10,020 nt of DNA from Nitrososphaerota archaeon. GTDB taxonomy: Archaea > Thermoproteota > Bathyarchaeia > Bathyarchaeales > Bathycorpusculaceae. Shown here piece by piece: positions 1 to 6,129 of the stretch. The stretch covers positions 1-10,020 of the forward strand of contig JAITBW010000043.1 in the NCBI GenBank assembly GCA_031283385.1, in the 5' to 3' direction. A program made the position numbers and the translations under genes. The notes under the pieces are model-generated. The model was not told the DNA's origin and ran no database searches. It was given only the letters and a program-made list of their open reading frames with translations. Positions within the stretch are counted from its first letter, which is position 1; each line of letters begins with the position of its first letter.

Positions 1-2
1 GG

Positions 3-152
3 TCGCAAAATGTTGAAAATCACGATAAAGTACGGGGCATGTTCTTTGAGCGAGCCGCTAAATCGGTAAAAAACATGAAAAAATCCTGTCGTCTCCCTAA
101 ACGTGAACACTCTCAAAAAATAATGATGCGGCTAACACTTTTTTTTCATTAA
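3..152 (+). CDS. Possible C-terminal tail of an unidentified protein, 5' end outside window
   Basis: An open frame enters from the left edge and runs 49 codons to a TAA at 150-152. The visible peptide is basic (several Lys and Arg, for example the stretch around DKVRGMFFERAAKSVKN) and ends in TLFFH. No family is recognised. Two oligo-T runs sit at and just after its end, which is where a plus-strand archaeal transcript would terminate, and this is the main support for a real gene here. Another frame is open from position 1 to a TAA at 67-69, so the true frame is not certain. The gene would be convergent with the operon that ends at 166. Confidence 0.35.
   Translation, partial: SQNVENHDKVRGMFFERAAKSVKNMKKSCRLPKREHSQKIMMRLTLFFH
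115..120 (-). terminator. Oligo-T tract downstream of the three-gene operon
   Basis: A6 on the plus strand reads T6 on the minus strand, about 46 bases past the stop of the Mrr-like gene. Archaeal RNA polymerase commonly terminates at such tracts without a hairpin. A second A6 run at 78-83 could be a backup. The assignment rests only on position and composition. Confidence 0.35.
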
Positions 153-164
153 ACACTTTTTTTG
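134..164 (+). terminator. Duplicated oligo-T terminator on the plus strand
   Basis: The motif AACAC followed by seven or eight T occurs twice, about 19 bases apart. The first copy overlaps the last codons of the possible left-edge gene and the second follows its stop. Tandem T tracts are typical archaeal terminators and would stop plus-strand transcription before it enters the convergent operon. Confidence 0.4.
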
Positions 165-165
165 T

Positions 166-1092
166 TTACTCCAAAAACTGCTCCAAATACTCAATTACCC
201 GTGTATATGCACCAACGTCTTCAGGTCCAAAACGATTACCAGATTTATCATAACCAAACAATACCTCACCAGCGTGTTCCCCAACAGATTCATTATATTT
301 AACCCTAAAAACAAGCCGAGTTACCAACTCTTTTTGCACATGAAAAGTCAATAGAGGAAAATTTACCCCAGGAAAAAACAGATCAAACTTTTCACCAACA
401 CGCCTCTCTATAATGAAAACCTTACAGTCTGCTAAAGACATAAGACTATCAAAAAGAGACCGCTCATACTTTGGAAGAGAAACTTGAACAGACAAATCAG
501 CCTTCTTCCGAAAATCCACAGCTTTTTCACAAACATTTTGAACATCCCAAAGCTCAACACCACACTTTTCCGCAGCCAATCTCGCCTGCTCAGAAAAAAA
601 GGCAGTAACTAAAACAATAACATGCTCACATTGATAACTAATCTTTGCCTGCTCAGCCAACAAAACAGCCACATCAGAAACCACACAATCTCCACAATAC
701 TTACGAGCCAAAATAGCAGTCTTTAAACCATCCTTTACAGATATAAAATCCACACCAAACCGCTCAAAAGCCTTCTCAGAAATAACACTATAACCTAACC
801 CCTGCAGAAACCATGTCATAAATACTTCAAACTCTTTATTCGACAAACATCCAAAATTATAAACAGCCGCCTTACACTTCGCTAAATCTACAGGTTTTTC
901 AGCAATTAATCTAACATGTTTTCGCTCAGTATCCTCAACAATAGCTTGTAGACAGTCTTTCTGTATTCTACACGCAAGCACCTCTGCCTTATCAAGAGAC
1001 AAAAAAAGGCGATCCTGAAGAAACTCTACAAGATCAACAGTGGGGTTTTCAAGTATTTCTTGCAAAAAACCATTAAATTTTACACAACACAT
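166..1092 (-). CDS. Mrr-like restriction-endonuclease-fold protein
   Basis: A 308-aa protein and the last gene of the helicase operon. Residues about 85-190 look like an Mrr_cat-type PD-(D/E)xK domain. There is a helix with KEFEVF (E87 and E89 are candidate acidic residues), then a YSV strand, FGVD with D115, and a following strand ending in ARK (K131). After that comes a long helix, a VIVLVT strand and the FFSEQARLAAEKCGVELWD stretch, the usual Mrr C-terminal part. In typical Mrr proteins the lysine lies in a QxK motif; here the Gln position is Ala129. The first 80 residues (mostly helical by eye) and the last 110 match nothing I recognise and may bind DNA or a partner. The ATG is supported by GATGAGG at 1100-1106, seven bases upstream. 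The gene begins 22 bases after the zinc-protein stop, so it is probably co-transcribed. In the family this domain cleaves foreign or modified DNA; the activity here is inferred. Confidence 0.72.
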   Translation of the reverse strand: MCCVKFNGFLQEILENPTVDLVEFLQDRLFLSLDKAEVLACRIQKDCLQAIVEDTERKHVRLIAEKPVDLAKCKAAVYNFGCLSNKEFEVFMTWFLQGLGYSVISEKAFERFGVDFISVKDGLKTAILARKYCGDCVVSDVAVLLAEQAKISYQCEHVIVLVTAFFSEQARLAAEKCGVELWDVQNVCEKAVDFRKKADLSVQVSLPKYERSLFDSLMSLADCKVFIIERRVGEKFDLFFPGVNFPLLTFHVQKELVTRLVFRVKYNESVGEHAGEVLFGYDKSGNRFGPEDVGAYTRVIEYLEQFLE

Positions 1093-1114
1093 ACCATAGC
1101 CTCATCAGTAATTT

Positions 1115-2464
1115 TCACATTTTTTTATGTTTAGGACATAACTTGTGCTCAAACGCGTCAGTATATGATAAATTATCCTTTGAGTAAATTTTTTCATTAC
1201 CACAAGCATCACAATAATCATAATGTTGAATACAAACACTTGAACCATCATAACTACATTTGAACTCAAGCAAACGACTATAACGCTTCCTACACACAGA
1301 ACACACAAACCCAGAACCTTGCTCGATATACTCATTTAATATATCATCAAAGCTTAAACAAGCCTTTTTAGAGTACAATTTACCCGAATCTATAGACTGC
1401 TTAACACAGTTCCCACATACATACAAACCGTCATGCGTAGCATACCCTTCAGTAAAACCTTTCTTACACAAAGGACAAGTAACTTCAACAACAGAATTTA
1501 ACCCCAAAACTAAACTTGAATGAAACAGGGCATTATTGTTAAGAAGTACATCAAATTTTACTTTACACGTATTAATAACCAAAAAATTTACCAATTTCAC
1601 TGAAACACTAGTTAAATAAGACTCCTCTTCCCGCTTCAACAACGCTTGATAATTATTTTGCCACTTTAAAGGATCAAAATCATGCTTATGAGAAAGAATA
1701 TGTTCACGCCGCTCCTGCTTAAGCCTCTTCTCAAAAGCCCTAAGCCTAACATTTCTCTCTTTACTAAGAGGCAAATCAAAAAGCGCAACTTTATCACGAA
1801 GCAAAGATTGCAAAGTTTCATCAGCAACCTCCAAAAGTTGGTCAAACACGTCAGGTTTAACCTTACCTTTACCTTCAGAAACTGACAAAGTATTACATGC
1901 TATATCAAGGCAAGTATCAAAGTTTGTTTCAATAACGTTAGCTTTTTCGTCAAGCCAAACGGTTATTAATTCTTCATTTTTTTGCCGTAACTTGTTATGA
2001 AAAGTAACGGAATAGAAGAATTGAAAATATCGCACGGGTTCTTGTTTGCCTATTTTTATCTGCATAATTTTGCCATGGTTAATTTTGTGGTAACAATTTT
2101 TAGGTTTTATACATATGTTAAACGTTTTTTGTTCAACAGTTATTTTGCCACAGTCTATGCAAACAATTTTTGAGTCCTTAAAGTAGTGTTTAATGCTGGT
2201 TTCTAAATTTTCTTTTGGACAAAGTTGTATTTGACAGGGAACCCCAGTTTCTTGACAGTCACGTATTACCTGTTGGAAAGCTGGACTTCCAGGAGCTATA
2301 AGAGGGATTTTATTTTCGCGACTAATATTTGGGCAGTAAGTAAAAGTTTCTGGCTCGCAGGTATCAGAATAAGTTACGTATATAATGTTGTTTTCAATGG
2401 TTAATTTGCCGTCTTTGGATTTAATGTATGCTTCAAAAAAGTTTTCAATGTTTGTTTTGCTCAA
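1115..2464 (-). CDS. Cysteine-rich multi-zinc-binding protein coupled to SNF2 helicase
   Basis: A 449-aa protein and the middle gene of the operon; I do not recognise it as a named family. The N-terminal third (about 1-190) is a mixed alpha/beta region with a lone CxxC at C102/C105. Residues about 200-290 are charged and probably helical or coiled. The C-terminal 120 residues carry several candidate zinc sites: C330xxC333 with C350xxC353, C388xxC391 with C403 or C411/H414, and C418xxC421 with C443xxH446. This suggests tandem treble-clef or zinc-ribbon modules for nucleic-acid or protein binding. The start is a TTG that overlaps the helicase TGA in TTGA, with AGAGG upstream; the next in-frame ATG is at about residue 134. 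The arrangement implies translational coupling and a fixed ratio with the helicase. A loose analogy is the Bacillus subtilis YqhH (SNF2 helicase)/YqhG gene pair; this is from memory and unverified. Confidence 0.68.
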   Translation of the reverse strand: MSKTNIENFFEAYIKSKDGKLTIENNIIYVTYSDTCEPETFTYCPNISRENKIPLIAPGSPAFQQVIRDCQETGVPCQIQLCPKENLETSIKHYFKDSKIVCIDCGKITVEQKTFNICIKPKNCYHKINHGKIMQIKIGKQEPVRYFQFFYSVTFHNKLRQKNEELITVWLDEKANVIETNFDTCLDIACNTLSVSEGKGKVKPDVFDQLLEVADETLQSLLRDKVALFDLPLSKERNVRLRAFEKRLKQERREHILSHKHDFDPLKWQNNYQALLKREEESYLTSVSVKLVNFLVINTCKVKFDVLLNNNALFHSSLVLGLNSVVEVTCPLCKKGFTEGYATHDGLYVCGNCVKQSIDSGKLYSKKACLSFDDILNEYIEQGSGFVCSVCRKRYSRLLEFKCSYDGSSVCIQHYDYCDACGNEKIYSKDNLSYTDAFEHKLCPKHKKM

Positions 2465-4332
2465 TCAATTATGCCTCTGGTAAATTTTTCAGATAGTTCT
2501 TGACGGGTTTTTGATGTGTTCAAGTTATTAGCTAGTTTTTCTAGTTCATTTTGGATGTCTATGCGTGATTTGCTGCGTAGGAGGATTTCTGCTATGGTTT
2601 TTTGGATGTCCTGGTCGCCTTCTTTAAGTTCTGCAAGCACGGTTTCCATTTTACCAATTGTCATAGTGAATAGTTCGATTTTTTGGTATAAAATATGTAG
2701 TACATAGTCATCTATAGTGTCTTTAACCGCTAGGTTGAAGACTGTTACATCTCGTTCTTGTTTGAATCTGTGAATTCTGCCGATTCGTTGTTCAATTTTC
2801 ATAGGATTCCAGTGTAAATCGTAATTAAACATCATGGCACAATTCTGTAAGTTAAGACCCTCAGCTGCAGCGTCTGTTGCAATTAAGTATTGTATATCGC
2901 CTTTTTTAAAGGCTGAAATAGTTGCGTCTCTTTCAATTTGAGTCATATCGCCTATGTACAGTTCAGCTCTGCCAAATTCTTTATCAAGCATTTCTTTAAT
3001 TTTGCGTGCAGTAACTTTTCGTAAACAAAAAATTAGCGTTTGCTCTTTAAGAGTTTCATTTAAAATGTTTCTTAGTAAGTCCATTTTGGCGCTTTTGATG
3101 TTTTTAGCCATTTCAATAAGCTTATTTGTAGCTTCGGCTTCCATAGGAAAACGTTGTTGTCGTTTTTTTAGTGACTCTATAACAGCTTCAGGGGAGCTAG
3201 AGAAGGATTGTTGAAGAGTTATTGCTTGAAAGACAAGTATGGCGTGACTTTGAGGGCCGCTTATTTTTCTATTAGGATTTTCAGCCATTAGGGCTTCAAT
3301 TGTTTTAAATTTGTTTTGACTAACGGCATGTAGATACTCTGTTGCTTTATCTATAAATTCACGCTCACATGGATTAGCTTCAAGTGTTCGGGATTCAACA
3401 ATTCGTTTGGTAAAAGGAACCTCTGCTTGTTCTCGGCGTGTACGGCACATAACGTCTGTAAGGACTCTTTTAAGCAGAGGTACTTCTTCTTGTCTAACTA
3501 TACGACCTCGTGTATCCTCAGCAAATCTAGAAATGAACACGCGTTCACTATCTAAAACTCCGGGTTGAACTAAGTCGACTATGCTGTAGAGATCTAGAAG
3601 CTTATTGCATAAAGGCGTAGCTGTAAGCAATAAAAAATGACTCTTACGCATATTTCCAAGACAAATACGACCCTTACTGTGAACATTCCTAAAAGCATGA
3701 GCCTCATCTACAACAATTAAATCCCAAACGCGGCTTGCAAACTCTTCAAATTTTCGAGACAGCAAGTTATGAGAGCAGATAATTCTATTATCAACTCTAA
3801 AATTCACACGCTCACCGGGGTAATTAGCTATAAGAAAATTTTCCCCAAACTTTTCAGCCATCTCCATTTTCCATTGAAAGAGCAAACTTTTGGGAGAAAT
3901 AATCAAAATAGAGTTAACTTCTCCGCGTAAAAGTAGCTCTTTTATAATTAAACCCGCCTCTATAGTCTTACCTAAGCCTACCTCATCGGCTAAAATAGCG
4001 TTTGCATTCATATCATTAATAACTTGTAGGGCAGTTCGCATTTGAAAATTATAAGGAACCAATTTAGATCGTATAGCATCCAACGCAAGTAGCTGATCAA
4101 ATTTACCAACATTGCCTATTTGGAGTGCTTCAATGTTAAGCAGAAACTTTTGATAAGGTGAGAAACGGTTTGTTAAAACCAGTTTTTTAAGGTTATATGG
4201 ATCACTATAAGTATAGCTGTATTTATGCAGCAGTTTTTTATCTGCAATTACTTCTTCAAAACTACACAGAACAGTTTTTTCCTTGCTTTTTTGATAAGAT
4301 CGAGAGTTTTTTAGTTTTTCAGGCAAATGCAT
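2461..4332 (-). CDS. SNF2/RapA-like superfamily 2 DNA translocase
   Basis: A 623-aa protein and the first gene of the operon. All core SF2/SNF2 motifs are visible: motif I ADEVGLGKTIEAG (Walker A K122), Ia with SPKSLLFQW (about 146-154), motif II DEAH (209-212), motif III LTATP (236-240), motif V ATDAAAEGLNL (485-495) and motif VI QRIGRIHR (515-522). Between the lobes, SSSPEAVIESLKKR (about 378-391) is the kind of segment found in RapA/HepA-type bacterial and archaeal SNF2 proteins. The N-terminal 95 residues lack any recognisable RapA-type accessory domain, and the last 80 residues are Lys/Glu-rich and probably coiled. All catalytic residues are intact, so it should translocate on duplex DNA using ATP, displacing or remodelling bound protein. 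The ATG is favoured because a TATA box about 26 bases upstream predicts a leaderless mRNA beginning at it and no Shine-Dalgarno site is present. It overlaps the next gene by four bases. Confidence 0.92.
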   Translation of the reverse strand: MHLPEKLKNSRSYQKSKEKTVLCSFEEVIADKKLLHKYSYTYSDPYNLKKLVLTNRFSPYQKFLLNIEALQIGNVGKFDQLLALDAIRSKLVPYNFQMRTALQVINDMNANAILADEVGLGKTIEAGLIIKELLLRGEVNSILIISPKSLLFQWKMEMAEKFGENFLIANYPGERVNFRVDNRIICSHNLLSRKFEEFASRVWDLIVVDEAHAFRNVHSKGRICLGNMRKSHFLLLTATPLCNKLLDLYSIVDLVQPGVLDSERVFISRFAEDTRGRIVRQEEVPLLKRVLTDVMCRTRREQAEVPFTKRIVESRTLEANPCEREFIDKATEYLHAVSQNKFKTIEALMAENPNRKISGPQSHAILVFQAITLQQSFSSSPEAVIESLKKRQQRFPMEAEATNKLIEMAKNIKSAKMDLLRNILNETLKEQTLIFCLRKVTARKIKEMLDKEFGRAELYIGDMTQIERDATISAFKKGDIQYLIATDAAAEGLNLQNCAMMFNYDLHWNPMKIEQRIGRIHRFKQERDVTVFNLAVKDTIDDYVLHILYQKIELFTMTIGKMETVLAELKEGDQDIQKTIAEILLRSKSRIDIQNELEKLANNLNTSKTRQELSEKFTRGIID

Positions 4333-4354
4333 CGCGGAGTCTATCGCTTATCAA

Positions 4355-4364
4355 GATATAAAAA
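4355..4364 (-). promoter_or_regulatory. TATA box for the helicase operon (leaderless)
   Basis: The minus strand reads TTTTTATATC. Its centre is about 26-27 bases before the helicase ATG, the normal TATA-to-start-site distance in archaea, so transcription is predicted to begin at or next to the first base of the start codon. The absence of a Shine-Dalgarno motif agrees with a leaderless message. Confidence 0.55.
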
Positions 4365-4478
4365 CTTAAAGTCACTGAAAAACCATTTTCCGCGAGACAC
4401 CTAATAACATTAATTAATGGTTAAAACGCTAGAAAATAACAAAAAATGTACTTACCACAGATGATTTAAGTGTATTTT

Positions 4479-4490
4479 AGATATATTTAA
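4479..4490 (+). promoter_or_regulatory. TATA box for the divergent small gene
   Basis: AGATATATTTAA-type sequence about 45 bases before the TTG of the 57-aa gene. A start site about 26 bases downstream, near 4510, would leave a short leader holding GGGAGAT. The region 4365-4478 between the two divergent TATA boxes is AT-rich, and I see no further gene in it. Confidence 0.45.
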
Positions 4491-4528
4491 TTAAGATTGT
4501 GTATTAAACTAAATGGGAGATTGGCGCA

Positions 4529-4702
4529 TTGGTTAAAAAGAAAGAAGAAAGTGTAGAAGTTACTGAAGCAGAAACTTTTGCGTCTTACAGTGGAAAGCTA
4601 AAACAGAAGTACGGAGATAATTGGCTTGGGAAAGGCAAATGTACAGGTCTTGAATTCAAACGCTGGTTAGCTCTACGAGACAACAAAACAGAAATCCCCT
4701 AA
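4529..4702 (+). CDS. Small lysine-rich protein of unknown function (57 aa)
   Basis: The reading starts at TTG and runs to TAA at 4700-4702. The start is supported by GGGAG at 4515-4519, nine bases upstream, and by a TATA box at the right distance before that. The protein begins with a charged segment rich in Lys and Glu, then has SYSGKLKQKYGDNWLGKG, one Cys (C38), two Trp (W32, W46) and a final basic helix around FKRWLALRDNK. There is no signal peptide or membrane segment, so it should be cytoplasmic. No family is recognised. It is divergent from the helicase operon and shares its promoter region, so it could be a regulator or simply a neighbour. An oligo-T terminator follows. The combination of promoter, ribosome site, protein-like composition and terminator argues for a real gene. 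Confidence 0.6.
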   Translation: MVKKKEESVEVTEAETFASYSGKLKQKYGDNWLGKGKCTGLEFKRWLALRDNKTEIP

Positions 4703-4898
4703 CATACAAAATAACCATTTTTTTGGAGCCCAGAGTAATTTCGCAAAAGACCTAATATACAATGTCGATTAAATTATTTTTTAGTGTAATTGCTAAAACG
4801 TTTTTGGATGTTAAAGTTGATGGTTTAGTGTTTATTTTTGGTTTTTAAAGTCGAAATAGTCTTAAAGTTGAGGCTTAGAATATTTCGTTGAAGTTTAC
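4703..4898. other. Intergenic region before the GTPase gene, no clear gene
   Basis: AT-rich spacer. It holds the terminator of the small gene and probably the GTPase promoter. Weak TATA-like stretches are TTTTTAAAG near 4842-4850 and CTTAGAATA near 4874-4882, and neither is decisive. No Shine-Dalgarno motif precedes the GTPase ATG. A 28-codon open frame at 4762-4848 lacks supporting signals. Confidence 0.4.
4718..4724 (+). terminator. Oligo-T terminator after the 57-aa gene
   Basis: T7 run 16 bases past the stop codon, with no hairpin; a typical archaeal U-tract terminator. Confidence 0.5.
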
Positions 4899-6080
4899 AT
4901 GCCGACAAATCTTCCGCCTGATGCTCTTGATAAGTGGGAGGAGGTAGAAGCTGCCCATACCCCGAGAGAAAAAATGGAGAAAATGATAGAATTTCTAAAG
5001 TATGTTCCGCAGCATAAAGGCACGTTAAAGCTTCGTGGTGAGATAAGAAGAAAAATTGCGGTAATTCGGGAAGATTTGGAAGATAAGAAGCGTAAGGGTA
5101 CGGGTAAGAGTAGTGGTGGGCCAAAGTTATTTGTGGAAAAAGAAGGTTCAGCGCAAATTGCTATTTTGGGTCCAACTAATGCGGGTAAGAGTAGTCTATT
5201 GCAGGCAGTTACTAAAGCTAATGTTGTTGTTTCGACCACTAATTATACTACCATTCAGCCTGTTCCAGGTATTATGGATTTTGGAGATGTGCAGTTTCAG
5301 TTAGTTGAAACTCCGGCAGTTATGGAGGGCAGTGGTGATGGTCGTGCTTGGGGTCCTATGACTTTGGGTGTGGCGCGAAATGCTGATGGGGTGCTTTTAA
5401 TGGTGGATTTGTCTAAAAATCCAGTTGTGCAGGTGAAGCTTTTGATTTCTGAGTTGGAGAAAAGCAGGGTGTTGGTAAAGAAGCCAAATGGTCGTGTGGA
5501 AGTTGAGAGGCGTCATGCTGGCACGGCGTTACGTATTATTTTGGTTGGTAGGTTAATTGGTTGTAGTATGAAAGAAGTAGAGGTTTTATTGCGTAATTAT
5601 AAAATTCATGATGCTATAGTTAGGATTAGTGGTGAGGTGTCTCTTGAGGATATAGAGGATGCTATTTTTGAGACGACTACGTATAAGCCGGCTGTTATTG
5701 TGGCAAATAAGGCTGATTTGCCAGATGCTGTGCAGAATTTTCAGTTGCTTAAAAAGTATGTTAATAATAGAATTCCAATTGTGCCTATGTCGTGTGAGAA
5801 AAGGTTTGGTATTGAGGTATTAGGTAAGACGTTAATTCAGAGTTTAGGCATTATCCGTATTTATACTAAAGAGCCAGGTTCAAGGACTGATACAGGGCGT
5901 CCGTTTGCGTTAAAAAGTGGAACAACTATTGGTGATTTGGCAAAAAATATTCATAAAGAATTTGTTAGTAATTTTTTATTTGCCATGGTCTGGGCTAAGC
6001 GTTTGCCATTTAGTCCTAAAAAAGTTGGGTTAAGTTTTGTTTTAGATGATGGAGATATCGTTGAAATTCACACACGATAA
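4899..6080 (+). CDS. Obg/DRG-like GTPase with C-terminal TGS domain
   Basis: A 393-aa protein. The N-terminal helical region (1-70) begins MPTNLPPDA and contains VPQHKGTLKLRGEIRRKIA, which I associate with an archaeal TGS-domain GTPase family related to, but distinct from, classical DRG. GTPase motifs: G1 GPTNAGKSS (91-99), G2 region around T117/T118, a G3 position reading VETPA (136-140) instead of DxxG, G4 NKAD (270-273) and G5 SCE (298-300). A segment of about 100 residues between G3 and G4 corresponds to the extra subdomain of DRG proteins. Residues about 318-393 form a TGS domain (ending with VLDDGDIVEIHTR). Relatives bind ribosomes or tRNA and act in translation or ribosome assembly; that role is inferred from the family. 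The ATG start fits the conserved N-terminus, although no ribosome site is visible. The gene is monocistronic, with a hairpin/T-tract terminator at its stop. Confidence 0.88.
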   Translation: MPTNLPPDALDKWEEVEAAHTPREKMEKMIEFLKYVPQHKGTLKLRGEIRRKIAVIREDLEDKKRKGTGKSSGGPKLFVEKEGSAQIAILGPTNAGKSSLLQAVTKANVVVSTTNYTTIQPVPGIMDFGDVQFQLVETPAVMEGSGDGRAWGPMTLGVARNADGVLLMVDLSKNPVVQVKLLISELEKSRVLVKKPNGRVEVERRHAGTALRIILVGRLIGCSMKEVEVLLRNYKIHDAIVRISGEVSLEDIEDAIFETTTYKPAVIVANKADLPDAVQNFQLLKKYVNNRIPIVPMSCEKRFGIEVLGKTLIQSLGIIRIYTKEPGSRTDTGRPFALKSGTTIGDLAKNIHKEFVSNFLFAMVWAKRLPFSPKKVGLSFVLDDGDIVEIHTR

Positions 6081-6094
6081 AAACGTGTGTTTTA
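6070..6094 (+). terminator. Hairpin plus T-tract terminator overlapping the GTPase stop codon
   Basis: ACACACG (6070-6076) and CGTGTGT (6084-6090) are perfect reverse complements separated by a seven-base A-rich loop, followed directly by TTTT. The stop TAA lies in the loop. The form is like a bacterial intrinsic terminator and stops transcription towards the convergent surface-protein gene. Confidence 0.55.
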
Positions 6095-6108
6095 GAAAAG
6101 ACATAAAG

Positions 6109-6115
6109 AAAAAAA
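6109..6115 (-). terminator. Oligo-T terminator after the FxLYD surface-protein gene
   Basis: A7 on the plus strand is T7 on the minus strand, about 14 bases beyond the stop at 6130. It is the minus-strand partner of the plus-strand hairpin terminator next to it. Confidence 0.45.
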
Positions 6116-6129
6116 TTAAAGTGTTTGAC

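Noticed and set aside
1..69. Alternative left-edge frame (22 codons to TAA at 67-69)
   Set aside because: Shorter than the frame ending at 152 and not followed by a terminator; neither can be settled without upstream sequence.
1105..1335. Minus-strand hydrophobic 76-codon frame
   Set aside because: Out-of-frame overlap with the zinc-array end of the zinc protein; the hydrophobicity comes from reading Cys/His codons in another frame.
4762..4848. 28-codon plus-strand frame before the GTPase
   Set aside because: No ribosome site or terminator of its own, and T-rich sequence gives Phe/Val/Leu by chance.
4895..5239. Minus-strand open frames opposite the start of the GTPase gene
   Set aside because: They overlap the conserved N-terminus and G1 motif of the GTPase; no family or ribosome site.
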